From Brenneria izadpanahii (GTDB lineage: Bacteria; Pseudomonadota; Gammaproteobacteria; Enterobacterales; Enterobacteriaceae): a DNA stretch of 64,000 nt. The position numbers and the translations under genes were made by a program. Below are positions 1 through 8,975 of the stretch, in pieces. The stretch lies in NCBI RefSeq assembly GCF_017569925.1, contig NZ_CP050854.1, positions 4,340,001 to 4,404,000 of the forward strand, read 5' to 3'. Under the pieces are notes generated by a model. It worked only from the letters and a program-made list of their open reading frames with translations. It was not told where the DNA came from and did not search any database. Numbering within the stretch: the first letter of the stretch is position 1; each line of letters begins with the position of its first letter.

Positions 1-1
1 T

Positions 2-55
2 TTGGTCAATCCGCAGCATCCGCGCACCCAGGCATTTCTCAGCCGTTTTATTTAG
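2..55 (+). CDS. Polar amino-acid ABC transporter ATP-binding protein, C-terminal end only
   Basis: Only the last 17 codons are inside the window. They read LVNPQHPRTQAFLSRFI and end at a TAG. A His-Pro-Arg-Thr-x-x-Phe-Leu-x-Arg tail is typical of the C-terminus of ATPases of the polar amino-acid uptake family (GlnQ/HisP-like). The complete ATPase at 5081-5839 ends with a similar [12 protein letters not shown]. The gene runs rightward and meets the AraC gene tail to tail across a hairpin. It probably belongs to a second amino-acid transporter to the left of the window. The family call rests on this short tail alone. Confidence 0.6.
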   Translation: MVNPQHPRTQAFLSRFI

Positions 56-63
56 CCGCCGGC

Positions 64-93
64 CGAACACGCCGTGGCGGCGCGGCGTGTTCG
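64..93. terminator. Hairpin between convergent genes
   Basis: An 11-bp perfect inverted repeat (CGAACACGCCG, 8-nt loop, CGGCGTGTTCG) lies between the stop of the ABC ATPase fragment and the stop of the AraC gene, which converge here. There is no long T run on either side, so it may be a weak bidirectional terminator or a 3'-end stabilising hairpin. Confidence 0.6.
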
Positions 94-100
94 AATTGGC

Positions 101-1141
101 TTAACCGGCGATGGATGAGCGCCATTTTTTCGGCGACGCGCCGTACCAGCGGTGAAAAGCGCGCGACAGCACGCTGACCTCCGCATACCCCAGCAGAGCG
201 GAAAGTTCGGAAATGCTCACCTGACGCTGCTCTAAATAATAAACGGCCAGCTCGCGCCGGGTGCTTTCGATCATATCCTTAAAACTTACCCCGTACTCGG
301 CCAAACGGCGTTGCAGCGTCCAGCTCGGCATTTTCAGCCTTTTGGCGATGGTGTCCAAACGGGGATTTCCGGTCGCCAGCAAGGTAATGAGCTCGCTTTT
401 CACCTCGCTCACCAGATTGACCGCGGATTGATTTTGTTCCCCGACGATCTCCAGACTGTGCCGGACAACGTTAAACAGATAGTCATTACATTCGGGCATT
501 GGCCGGTTCATCACCTCGCGGGAGAAAAAAATGGCGTTTTGCGGTTTTTGAAAGTAAACCACACAGCCGAAAAGCTGCAAGTGCGCGCGTTTGGCGCGCG
601 GAGCTTTATGCTCAAAATAGACTTTGGCGGGCGACCAATCGTTTCCCAACACGTGGCGCATGATATTGAGAAATATCATCATGGACAGCTCCGCGTTCTG
701 CCGCCGGTCGATGACGACGGCGTCATCGACGCGGTATTCCAGACGGTAGCCGTCCGGCTGTTGGCTTAATCGCAGTTCGCTATTCTGCTGATGCAGCGGA
801 AAATAGCGCGCAAGATTCGTCAGCGCCTGACCAAGCGTCCGGGACGATAAGCACAGATATCCCAATAGCCCCAACTGCTGGGGGAGAAACTGAGCGCCGA
901 ACATCAGGCCGAAATTCTCATTGCCGGTCTGTTTGGCCGCCTCGTTGACCGCCTGGCAATAGCGGCCAAAGGAGATCGGCTGGTTGGGCTTCTTAAGCAA
1001 TTCGCTCTTCAGACCGGCCCGCGCCAATACGCCGGCCGCATCAGCGCCCTGTTGTTCAATAAAGCGCTCCAATCCTTCCATCATCGTCGCTAATACAGTC
1101 GCTTCAACAACGCCTTCTGGCTGTATCGCATAGGATCGCAT
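101..1141 (-). CDS. AraC-family transcriptional regulator (OruR/ArgR-like architecture)
   Basis: 346 aa. Residues about 20-200 look like the arabinose-binding-type N-terminal domain common in AraC regulators of amino-acid catabolism (QQLGLLGYLCLSSRTLGQAL). Residues about 250-340 form the double helix-turn-helix domain, ending in the typical SVLSRAFHRWYGASPKKWR signature. The start is the ATG at 1141. The gene is the last of a leftward series after an MmgE/PrpD gene and ABC transporter genes, with only about 40 bases between it and the preceding stop, so it may be cotranscribed with them. It probably senses the transported compound or a breakdown product. The ligand cannot be read from the sequence. 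Confidence 0.85.
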   Translation of the reverse strand: MRSYAIQPEGVVEATVLATMMEGLERFIEQQGADAAGVLARAGLKSELLKKPNQPISFGRYCQAVNEAAKQTGNENFGLMFGAQFLPQQLGLLGYLCLSSRTLGQALTNLARYFPLHQQNSELRLSQQPDGYRLEYRVDDAVVIDRRQNAELSMMIFLNIMRHVLGNDWSPAKVYFEHKAPRAKRAHLQLFGCVVYFQKPQNAIFFSREVMNRPMPECNDYLFNVVRHSLEIVGEQNQSAVNLVSEVKSELITLLATGNPRLDTIAKRLKMPSWTLQRRLAEYGVSFKDMIESTRRELAVYYLEQRQVSISELSALLGYAEVSVLSRAFHRWYGASPKKWRSSIAG

Positions 1142-1183
1142 CAGAGATCTCCTTAACTGCCTGCTTAGTGTGAATAGTGAGTC

Positions 1184-2581
1184 TTATGCGAGGGAATGCC
1201 CTGAACAAAGGCGGTCAATCAGGTATTGAACGTTTTCAATCCGTTCAAATTGCAACAACTCGTCGAATAGTTCAGGCAACGCGGCTGACGGCAAACTGTA
1301 GCGGGCGCAGGCGCAAAACTTGCTTTCCAACTGCTGACGGCTCAGACGCCAGGTTTTACTGCCCGGCTCGACATCGGCCGCGCGGCGATAGGTTTCGCCG
1401 CTCGTCGTCGTAACCTGTAGGCGGCAGCCTAATGCCACGCCGGCAATCCCTTTGGGCAAATCCTGGTCCGGCAGGATCCGCACCTTTTCAGCCAGCGTCC
1501 GCACATCCTGGCGTTGTACGTTTTCATCGGAAAAATCTTCCAGATTCAGATGGCCGACCAGCGCGGCGATAGCCAGGCTGTACGGCAGGCTGAACTTGGC
1601 TTCCAGGCCGGTGGCCGCCCGCTCGTGGATCAGGATCTTCGGCGCGGCGGGATCCAGATGAACATCAATCGCCGCGATTTGCGCGGCGGCCGTTTTTTCC
1701 GTCGCCAGCACATCCTGCAACAGCGCAACGGCGGCATGGCTACAGGTGCAGCACGGATAGCGCTTAATGGTGATGCCCGGCTCCAACAGCGCATAAGGAC
1801 GGCCGAACGTCATTACCGCCGCTTTCTTCGGGTCGAATCGCTCGGCGAACACATCCACCAGCCCCATCGGTCCCAGTAGGCTTCCCGGCGTCGAAGTCAT
1901 GCCGACGGCGGCCAGGCGCGCCGCCATCACCCCATGACTGGCGGCCAGCGCCGTTTGCAGCGGCTTCGCATCGCTGCCGAAATTGCTGCGCAGTCCCGCG
2001 GCCATCGATGCGGAAAGCCCGATGGCATGGCGCAGCTGCGATACCGTTAGATTCATCGCCAGCCCGCTGGCGACGGCGGCGCCGACGACGCCCAGCGTAC
2101 AGGTGGCATGCCACCCTTTCATATAATGATAGGGGTGAACCAATACCCCTAGCCGAGCGATCGTCTCCACGCCGGCGATATAGGCATTCACCAGTGATTT
2201 TCCGCTGATGTTATGCGCTTCGCCCAACGCCAGACATGCCGCGCCGACCGTCACGGTCGGGTGACTCAGCGACATCAGCGTATCGTCATCGTCATAATCG
2301 TGGATATGACCGGCGAAGGCGTTGAACAACGCCGCATCCTGTACGCCAAGACGATCGCCGCGGCCGATCGCCCGCGCGGTCAGCCCCGGCGCGTAATCGC
2401 ACCTCGCCAGACTGCGCAGTAAATTGAGCGATGCGGGATGTTGAGCGCCGGCCAGCATGACGCCGAGCAGATCCGCCAAATGTTCATCGGCGACGCTCAG
2501 CAGCTCCGCCGGCTTCTCCGCGGCAAAACAGGACTGTAAATCAGCCGCGATTTCCAATTCCAAATCCAGATAAAATTTCAT
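1184..2581 (-). CDS. MmgE/PrpD family protein (possible iminodisuccinate-epimerase-like)
   Basis: About 465 aa, matching the MmgE/PrpD family in length and layout: an alpha-helical N-terminal half with DYDDDDTLMSLSHPTVTVGAA and a C-terminal half with IKRYPCCTCSHAAVALLQD, the usual K-R/Y-P-C-C/x-x-x-H block. Known members include 2-methylcitrate dehydratase (PrpD), cis-aconitate decarboxylase and iminodisuccinate epimerase. The methylcitrate genes prpB/C are absent here. Neighbours are an amino-acid ABC transporter (9 bases upstream) and, within the island, an argininosuccinate-lyase-like C-N lyase. That pairing recalls aminopolycarboxylate degradation, where an MmgE/PrpD-type epimerase works with a C-N lyase. 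The specific activity is inference. ATG at 2581 is chosen; a GTG lies immediately upstream at 2584. Confidence 0.8.
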   Translation of the reverse strand: MKFYLDLELEIAADLQSCFAAEKPAELLSVADEHLADLLGVMLAGAQHPASLNLLRSLARCDYAPGLTARAIGRGDRLGVQDAALFNAFAGHIHDYDDDDTLMSLSHPTVTVGAACLALGEAHNISGKSLVNAYIAGVETIARLGVLVHPYHYMKGWHATCTLGVVGAAVASGLAMNLTVSQLRHAIGLSASMAAGLRSNFGSDAKPLQTALAASHGVMAARLAAVGMTSTPGSLLGPMGLVDVFAERFDPKKAAVMTFGRPYALLEPGITIKRYPCCTCSHAAVALLQDVLATEKTAAAQIAAIDVHLDPAAPKILIHERAATGLEAKFSLPYSLAIAALVGHLNLEDFSDENVQRQDVRTLAEKVRILPDQDLPKGIAGVALGCRLQVTTTSGETYRRAADVEPGSKTWRLSRQQLESKFCACARYSLPSAALPELFDELLQFERIENVQYLIDRLCSGHSLA

Positions 2582-2592
2582 CACGATTCCGC

Positions 2593-3321
2593 TTACGTTC
2601 GGGGGTCAAGCGACGATACGCCATCCGCCGGGGCGCTCTGCCCCCGATCGTTATTGCGGCGGATATGGCGCGACAGGCGTTTTTCCAGCATCAGTCCTGC
2701 TTTGGAAACCGTATAGCAAATCAGATAGTAAACAATCAGCATGCCGCCATAGATCGCCAGGCTGGGCGTACCGTCAATTTGCAAGGCGGAGCGTTCGATA
2801 ACGATTTGCCCGGTGCGTAAAAATTCGACCACTCCGACCACGGAACCCAGGGTCGTCGCCTGTATCAATGTGGTGGCCAACCCGCAGTAGGGGGGCAAAA
2901 TGATGCGCACCACCTGGGGAACTATCACCAACACAAAAAACATAATGGGATGAAATCCCAAGGCATTCCCTGCTTCTTTCTGACCGGGATCGATGGACGA
3001 TAAGCCGCCGCGAATGATTTCCGCGCCATTGGCGCCGCCCCATAACGACAGGCTAATGACGGTAGAGGTAAAGGGATCGAGGGACATCGCCACCATCGGC
3101 ACGACGAAATAAACCGCCAGCACCAGCACAAAAATGGGAATGGCGCGGATAAACTCCACGATAAAGATGAAAAGCCAACGAATCGCCCTGATACGCGCGG
3201 TGACGCCGATCGCCAACAGAATCGCCAGCACGGTCGACAGTATCAGCGTGCACAGCGACAACCACAGCGTTACGCCGATGCTATGCAGAAAAAGCGGAAA
3301 ATAGCTGATTAATAACGTCAT
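2593..3321 (-). CDS. Polar amino-acid ABC transporter permease
   Basis: 242 aa integral membrane protein of the HisM/GlnP type with about five membrane segments. The EAA loop is visible as IDPGQKEAGNALGFHPIMFFVLVIVPQ, where the core EAGNALG...P contacts the ATPase. A GGAGG ribosome-binding site precedes the ATG at 3321. Only 3 bases separate it from the preceding permease gene, so the two are translated together and probably form the heterodimeric channel. The C-terminus is polar and slightly longer than in many homologues. The substrate is probably an amino acid or amino-acid-like compound, judged by family only. Confidence 0.88.
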   Translation of the reverse strand: MTLLISYFPLFLHSIGVTLWLSLCTLILSTVLAILLAIGVTARIRAIRWLFIFIVEFIRAIPIFVLVLAVYFVVPMVAMSLDPFTSTVISLSLWGGANGAEIIRGGLSSIDPGQKEAGNALGFHPIMFFVLVIVPQVVRIILPPYCGLATTLIQATTLGSVVGVVEFLRTGQIVIERSALQIDGTPSLAIYGGMLIVYYLICYTVSKAGLMLEKRLSRHIRRNNDRGQSAPADGVSSLDPRT

Positions 3322-3324
3322 CGC

Positions 3325-3999
3325 TTACCTCCTGACAAACGGGCGGTTCATACGGCTTTCCATCAGCCGCATCGCCATGGAAAGCGCGAAGACGGTGACC
3401 ACATAGATGATCGTAATAGCGCTAAACATTTCTATTGATTTGAATTCCAGAGACACCTTATCCACGGCGACGAAGGTTAATTCGGCCAGCCCGATAACCT
3501 GCATATAGGAGGAATTTTTCAACACGCCGATCGAGGTGTACAACAAAGAAGGTAACGCGATGCGCAACGCCAGCGGCCATGCCACCAGCAAAAAATAGTG
3601 CAGCGTGGAAAACCCTAACGCCTGGCTTGACTCTTTTAAGCCATGCGGCACCGACGCCAGGCCCGCTCTGAAATTTTCAATATTAAAGGCGACGGCCCAG
3701 AGCGACAGCGCGAGGATCCCGGAACCGGTAGCCGATAACTTAATGCCGATTTCCGGCAACCCGAAATAGATGAAGAAAATTTGCAGCAGTAAGGGCGTAT
3801 TACGAATAAACGAAACGTAGCCCGCGATAATTCTGGCGATAAGGCGGCTCGATGTTGAAACCAGCGCCGAAGCCAGAACTGCGCCTGAAATCAGGGAAAT
3901 AACTATGCTGATCATGCTCAACCACAGCGTCATTAACCAGCCGTGATATAACGCGGGAGCATTTTCAACGATATACTGCCAATCGAAAGAAGAACCCAT
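3325..3999 (-). CDS. Polar amino-acid ABC transporter permease
   Basis: 224 aa, HisQ/GlnP-type permease with about five membrane segments. The N-terminal part has MTLWLSMISIVISLISGAVL and the RNTPLLLQIFFIYFGLP signature of this family. The EAA-like loop is SVPHGLKESSQALGFSTLHYFLLVAWPLALR. It pairs with the permease directly downstream (3-bp gap) and the solute-binding protein upstream. The ATG at 3999 is the natural start. Confidence 0.88.
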   Translation of the reverse strand: MGSSFDWQYIVENAPALYHGWLMTLWLSMISIVISLISGAVLASALVSTSSRLIARIIAGYVSFIRNTPLLLQIFFIYFGLPEIGIKLSATGSGILALSLWAVAFNIENFRAGLASVPHGLKESSQALGFSTLHYFLLVAWPLALRIALPSLLYTSIGVLKNSSYMQVIGLAELTFVAVDKVSLEFKSIEMFSAITIIYVVTVFALSMAMRLMESRMNRPFVRR

Positions 4000-4088
4000 T
4001 GCCGCCTCTGTCGTCTTGATTGCCCCGTGACGGCCGGTGGTTCGCCGTTCACGGGGTTATTGCCATGCTACATCAGGTAAATGACGGG

Positions 4089-4967
4089 TTATTTCTGCGG
4101 CGGATCGGTCTCATAGGTGGCCACCATCAAATCTCTGACCACCGGCTCCTTGACATACTTATCCACTACCGGGCCGTAGAAATGCTGAGATTTCATGTCC
4201 GTTAAAATAACGTCAAGGTAGGCTTTCCACTCTTGTTCGCCTTTACGGATCCCGCCGCCGCCCCACTGCACGTCGTACTGTTCTTTCAGCGGCAACATGC
4301 GCAGATCGGGATTCGACGGCAGTAGGTTGATCAGCGAAGCGACATCGCCGGTATAGGCTTCCCCGCGTCCCTGACGCAGACTTTGCAGCGCATCCGAATT
4401 GGTATTCATGCGGATCAGCTCCGCTTTAGGCGCGTTAGTGGTCAGCCAGGTAATCTGGCTGCCGCCTTTCAGCGCAATGATTTTTTTATCAAGCACTTCG
4501 GCATTGGTTTGATAAGGGCTGTCTTTGGCGACCAGGAAGGTGCTGGAGCCCCAGAAATAAGGAACGGTAAAGTCGATCACCTTTTGCCGGGCGGGGAAAA
4601 TCCCCAGCGTCGCCAACAGCAGATCCACTTTCTTCGCCATCAGCGTCGGAATACGATTTTCCGAGGTCACGCATTGCAGATCGACCTTATCCGGGCTGCC
4701 GAACGCGATCTGGGCGATATGGCGCGCCATATCGATTTCCACGCCGGTCGGCTTGCCGTCGCTGCCGAGAAAGCCCGCGGGGGGATAATCGCACTTCACG
4801 CCGACCCGCAGTTTCCCCTGATCCGCAATGTATTTAGGAAGAGGAGGCAGCGTGTCGGCACTGGCGGCCTGAATACCGCACAACATCCCCATGGCCGCGG
4901 CAGTGCACAGCCAAAGTAATTTTTTCGAAGACAGCGGACCGCCTTTGAATGGGTTAAATCGCTTCAT
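4089..4967 (-). CDS. Periplasmic amino-acid-type solute-binding protein (family 3)
   Basis: About 292 aa. A basic N-terminus and hydrophobic stretch (LLWLCTAAAMGMLCGIQAASA) form a signal peptide cleaved near ASADTL. The mature part begins KLRVGVKCDYPPAGF and continues with TGVEIDMARHIAQ, the typical start of family 3 binding proteins for polar amino acids and opines. A later GGSQITWL and a TGDVASL block fit the ligand cleft of the same family. It is the binding component of the ABC system encoded on both sides. ATG 4967 has a GAGGG ribosome-binding site; a TTG lies one codon upstream. The ligand is unknown. Confidence 0.87.
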   Translation of the reverse strand: MKRFNPFKGGPLSSKKLLWLCTAAAMGMLCGIQAASADTLPPLPKYIADQGKLRVGVKCDYPPAGFLGSDGKPTGVEIDMARHIAQIAFGSPDKVDLQCVTSENRIPTLMAKKVDLLLATLGIFPARQKVIDFTVPYFWGSSTFLVAKDSPYQTNAEVLDKKIIALKGGSQITWLTTNAPKAELIRMNTNSDALQSLRQGRGEAYTGDVASLINLLPSNPDLRMLPLKEQYDVQWGGGGIRKGEQEWKAYLDVILTDMKSQHFYGPVVDKYVKEPVVRDLMVATYETDPPQK

Positions 4968-5080
4968 CAAATAAACCCTCGCCTGGTGAAAAATTGCTGT
5001 TAATAAATATAGCTACCCTGCGCAGCGTCTTGCAGAAAAGCCTACGCATCGTTTAAAAAAATTTATTAAAATACAAATTG

Positions 5081-5839
5081 TTAGTGAAGAAGTTGATCGA
5101 AAAACGCCTGGGTGCGCGGCATGGCCGGACGCGTGAATATTTCGTCAGGGGTATTCACTTCGACGATCTCCCCCTGGTCCATAAACACCACCCGATCCGC
5201 CACGCGCTTGGCGAACCCCATCTCATGGGTCACGCACAGCATGGTCATCCCCGTTCCCGCCAACAGCAGCATGATTTCCAGCACTTCGTTGACCATTTCC
5301 GGATCCAGCGCCGAGGTGGGTTCGTCAAACAGCATGATTCTGGGTTGCATGCACAGCGCCCTGGCGATGGCGACGCGCTGTTGCTGCCCGCCCGACAGCT
5401 GACTGGGGTATTTGTCGGCGTGGCTGGCGATATGGACGCGCTCCAATTGCATCATGGCTACCTCGCGCGCCTCTTTGGCTTTCATTTTTTTTATCCAGAC
5501 CAGCGCCAGGGTGCAGTTTTGCAATACGGTCAAATGGGGAAATAAATTGAACTGCTGGAATACCATCCCCACTTTACGTCTGACTTCGTGGGCCGATTTG
5601 GCGTTATCCGAAATCTCCATTCCATCGATGAATATTCGCCCCTGCTGGTATGGCTCAAGCAAATTAATCGTCCGCGTCATGGTTGACTTACCGGAACCGG
5701 AAGGGCCGCAGATCACGATCTTTTCGCCGGTATGAATATCAAGGCTGATGTTTTTCAGTACCTGCGTTTTGCCAAACCATTTGCTGATACTTTCCAAACG
5801 GATGATCAACGGCGAATTATGTTTCGGATATAACGACAT
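5081..5839 (-). CDS. Polar amino-acid ABC transporter ATP-binding protein
   Basis: 252 aa, the normal length for GlnQ/HisP-type ATPases. Walker A is GPSGSGKST (residues about 44-52), the Q-loop is [17 protein letters not shown], the signature is [15 protein letters not shown], Walker B is [14 protein letters not shown] and the switch is VTHEMGFA. It is the first gene of the leftward transporter series, about 110 bases before the binding protein. It probably energises the two permeases at 2593-3999. Confidence 0.92.
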   Translation of the reverse strand: MSLYPKHNSPLIIRLESISKWFGKTQVLKNISLDIHTGEKIVICGPSGSGKSTMTRTINLLEPYQQGRIFIDGMEISDNAKSAHEVRRKVGMVFQQFNLFPHLTVLQNCTLALVWIKKMKAKEAREVAMMQLERVHIASHADKYPSQLSGGQQQRVAIARALCMQPRIMLFDEPTSALDPEMVNEVLEIMLLLAGTGMTMLCVTHEMGFAKRVADRVVFMDQGEIVEVNTPDEIFTRPAMPRTQAFFDQLLH

Positions 5840-5984
5840 ACCACCTCTCTACATCAAAATAACCAGCTCGATTAACGAGTTGCCGAGGCTTAACTCATGA
5901 CCATTCATTGCCGCCAAATAGGAATGACCGACATTCGAAATCCGACAGAGCCGCATAAGCCGATGTGGCAAGAAAACCATAATA

Positions 5985-6430
5985 ATGTTGCACATTCAAC
6001 ATATTTTTTTAGAGAAAACCGGGCGATTTTTATGCACGGTTTTGGTGCTCGATTATTGTGCAGAGGTTTGATTTTATCATTTTAATTATTTGTTTTAATT
6101 AATATAAAGTTATAGCCAAGTTAGCCTGCTCTCATACATCCCTCCTCTTTAATCCCCCGCCTCATCCACAGCATTACTGTTTTATTTGCCACATTTTAGT
6201 GCATGATTATTTAGCCAAAACCACGGCAAGAGAGGCATAGCCAGAAGAGAACGCACAAATCATAATCTTATATTTATTATATTTTTCATTAAGTTATATA
6301 AGACACATCATTAAATCACGACAATCGCCATTTCATCGCTGACGCGGCAAAATCACATATGAAGTACTTATGGCATAAACCATCATTTTTAGTTGAAACT
6401 TAAACATTAAAATGTTGTACTCAGCAACAT
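5985..6430. promoter_or_regulatory. Divergent promoter region with paired ATGTTG/CAACAT inverted repeats
   Basis: The 609 bases between the leftward transporter series and the rightward kinase gene are AT-rich and hold no gene I can support. Near the transporter side is ATGTTG-CACATT-CAACAT (5985-6002). Near the kinase side is ATGTTG-N7-CAACAT (6412-6430), preceded by AACATTAAAATGTT (about 6404-6417), which adds another half-site. The same half-sites on both sides of one divergent region suggest a shared operator for a cluster regulator. Which regulator (AraC or DeoR type) binds is inference; palindromic half-sites fit the DeoR protein at 8976 at least as well. Confidence 0.5.
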
Positions 6431-6448
6431 GTCATGTCATAGAGAGCC

Positions 6449-7447
6449 GTGAGCATGGTCTATCAAGAGGAATTTCTGCAACGATTGCAGTATCTGCTCG
6501 GCAAAGCGCTGCCACGCTGGGGATTGAGTACGAATTCTGAACTGAAGCTGCTGACTATTTCAGAAAACGCGACTTATCTGGTCACCGATCCTGACCGTCA
6601 ACAGCGCCTGGTGATGCGCGTTCACCGTCCCGACTACACCACGCATGCGGAAATACGCTCGGAATTGGAGTGGATAAAAGCGCTGCGCCGGTCGGGCGCC
6701 GTGCCTACCGCCGCCCCCGTACCGATGGCGGATGGCGAACTGGTTGGCGTGATCCAGGATGGCGAGCACATCCGCCATGTCGTCGCGTTCGAATTCGTGC
6801 CGGGCAGAGAGCCTGAAACCTCCGACAATCTGGCAGGTTGGTATCAGGAGTTGGGCAAGATTACCGGACGCTTACACAGCCACAGCAAAGCATGGGAGAA
6901 ACCATCCGGGTTCACCCGCAAAATCTGGAATTACGACACGATTCTGGGTGATCGAGCCTATTGGGGGGACTGGCGCAATGCGCAGGGACTGACGCCGGAA
7001 GGCCTGGAAATCCTCGAACGCGCCTCGGCGTTACTCAAAAAACAGATCGACGGCTTTGGCTCGGATCCGCAGCGATTCGGCTTAATACACTGCGATATGC
7101 GTCTGGCCAATCTGCTGGTGGACGAAGAGAAAATGACCGTCATCGATTTTGATGACTGCGGCATTTGCTGGTACGCCTATGACTTTGCCGCATCGGTAAG
7201 TTTTATGGAGCATGACCCGCGCATCGATTCATTTCTGAATGCCTGGCTTACCGGTTACCGCAGCGTCGCGCCTTTCTCTGAGGAAGAGGAACGGGCCATC
7301 CCGATGTTTCTGATGTTGCGGCGTATGCAGTTAACCGCCTGGATCGCCAGCCACGCCGAAACACCAACCGCGCAAAGCATGGGGACGGATTACACCCTGG
7401 GCACATTAGCGCTTGCTGAAAACTATCTGAGCCGACACAAGAAGTGA
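6449..7447 (+). CDS. Aminoglycoside-phosphotransferase-fold kinase (hydroxylysine-kinase-like)
   Basis: 332 aa, APH/choline-kinase fold. A nucleotide-binding N-lobe (NATYLVTDPDRQQRLVMRVHRP) is followed by the catalytic Brenner-type motif LIHCDMRLANLLVDE (His-x-Asp...Asn) and the metal-binding VIDFDDCGICWYAYDFA. The next gene, a class III PLP enzyme, overlaps its stop codon. In eukaryotes this same pair (HYKK kinase and the AGXT2L phospho-lyases) degrades hydroxylysine or ethanolamine by phosphorylating a hydroxyl and then eliminating phosphate. By analogy the enzyme may phosphorylate a hydroxyl of an imported amino compound. An antibiotic-resistance role is unlikely in this context. Possible starts are GTG 6449 and ATG 6455. 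Confidence 0.75.
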   Translation: MSMVYQEEFLQRLQYLLGKALPRWGLSTNSELKLLTISENATYLVTDPDRQQRLVMRVHRPDYTTHAEIRSELEWIKALRRSGAVPTAAPVPMADGELVGVIQDGEHIRHVVAFEFVPGREPETSDNLAGWYQELGKITGRLHSHSKAWEKPSGFTRKIWNYDTILGDRAYWGDWRNAQGLTPEGLEILERASALLKKQIDGFGSDPQRFGLIHCDMRLANLLVDEEKMTVIDFDDCGICWYAYDFAASVSFMEHDPRIDSFLNAWLTGYRSVAPFSEEEERAIPMFLMLRRMQLTAWIASHAETPTAQSMGTDYTLGTLALAENYLSRHKK

Positions 7448-8796
7448 ATATGATGAAAGGAACAAAACCGATCCTTGAATTAAACCGATTTGAAGTGAAT
7501 GAGACGCAACCGCTGGATAGCCGTTTGGCCGGATTAATCAACCACCGTCACCAGACGCAGGGAAAATCTTCGGTTCTGTTTTACCAGCAACCTTTAGAGA
7601 TGGTGCGCGCCAGCGGCGCGTGGATGTACGACGCCGCCGGGAAAGCCTATCTGGATATGTACAACAACGTGCCTTCCGTCGGCCACTGTCACCCGCGGGT
7701 AGTCAGCGCGATGAGCCAGCAGGCCGCCTTGCTCAACACTAACAGCCGCTATTTATACCCGATTCTGGATCGGTACGCCGAAGCCCTGCTCGCCACCTTT
7801 CCTCCCCGATTATCGAACGCGGTATTTACCTGTACCGGCAGCGAAAGCAACGATATTGCGCTGCGCATTGCCAAAACCAATACCGGCAAAAGCGGTTTTA
7901 TCGTTACCGAAGGCGCCTATCACGGCAATACTTCCGCGGTAATGGAGGTATCGCCTTCCGCCTATCGCAACCACCGGGTGCCGTCCCATGTCCGCACCAT
8001 ACCCGCGCCGGATGCCTTTCATCTCGCGCCGGGCCAACAGGTGGCCGATGCGTTTGCCGCCCATGTGGCGGCGGCCATACGGGATCTCAATGAACAGGGG
8101 ATCGGTTTTGCCGGCCTGTTGGTGGACACCATCTTCTCCAGCGACGGCGTCTTTGCCGAACCCGCCGGCTTTCTGCAAAAAGCGGTCGATCTGACGCATG
8201 AAGCCGGCGGGCTGTTCATCGCAGATGAGGTTCAACCGGGTTTCGGGCGCACAGGCGCAGGCTTTTGGTGCTTTGCCCGGCACCATATCGAGCCGGATAT
8301 CGTCACGCTGGGAAAACCCATGGGCAACGGTTTTCCGATGTCTGCGGTCATCACCCGCCCCGAACTGCTGGAAAACTTTTGCCGGGAAACAGACTATTTC
8401 AACACCTTCGGCGGCAACCCGGTGGCGGCGGCAACCGGCATGGCGGTATTGCAGGTGATTGAAGAAGAACGCCTGATTGAAAATGCCGATCGATGCGGCG
8501 CTTACCTGCGGGCGGGATTAAAAGATCTGTCTGAACGATATCCGGTTATCGGCGATATCCGCGGCGCGGGGTTATTCAATGCGGTGGAATTTGTGCGCCC
8601 AGGGAGCCGCGATCCCAATACCGCGACCGCGACCTATGTGATTAATGCGCTGAAAGAAGAGTGTATATTGATTGGCGCGGCCGGGATATTCGGCAACAGC
8701 CTGAAAATCAGGCCGCCGCTGTGTTTCAGCCAACAAAATGCGGATTATTTCCTGGATAAGCTGGGAAAAGTCCTTGGCGATTGCGTCCAGCAGTAG
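7444..8796 (+). CDS. Class III PLP-dependent aminotransferase / phospho-lyase-like enzyme
   Basis: About 450 aa, fold-type I class III family. Visible motifs are the PLP-phosphate site CTGSESNDIALRIA, FIADEVQPGFGRTG with the pyridine-N-binding Asp, and the internal-aldimine lysine in IVTLGKPMGNGFPMSAV. It starts at a GTG overlapping the kinase stop (ATG codons follow at 7450 and 7453), so the pair is translationally coupled. Family members include omega-aminotransferases and the AGXT2L1/L2 phospho-lyases, which release phosphate and ammonia from O-phosphorylated amino compounds. The tight coupling to a kinase favours phospho-lyase chemistry, but sequence alone does not exclude a transaminase. 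Confidence 0.82.
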   Translation: MNMMKGTKPILELNRFEVNETQPLDSRLAGLINHRHQTQGKSSVLFYQQPLEMVRASGAWMYDAAGKAYLDMYNNVPSVGHCHPRVVSAMSQQAALLNTNSRYLYPILDRYAEALLATFPPRLSNAVFTCTGSESNDIALRIAKTNTGKSGFIVTEGAYHGNTSAVMEVSPSAYRNHRVPSHVRTIPAPDAFHLAPGQQVADAFAAHVAAAIRDLNEQGIGFAGLLVDTIFSSDGVFAEPAGFLQKAVDLTHEAGGLFIADEVQPGFGRTGAGFWCFARHHIEPDIVTLGKPMGNGFPMSAVITRPELLENFCRETDYFNTFGGNPVAAATGMAVLQVIEEERLIENADRCGAYLRAGLKDLSERYPVIGDIRGAGLFNAVEFVRPGSRDPNTATATYVINALKEECILIGAAGIFGNSLKIRPPLCFSQQNADYFLDKLGKVLGDCVQQ

Positions 8797-8975
8797 TCCG
8801 TCGCCCGGCCTTACAGCGCATTGAACGCCGATAGCCTTTATAGTATTTTCTATCGCCGCTATGGCTATCACACCAGCTTCAATGGCGCGTTGGCGGCCTT
8901 ACCCGCGCCGGAGAGCCGGCGGGTAAGGTTGCCATTGATAACAACCATGTTCCCTTTTCTCTGAGTAGTCATTTT

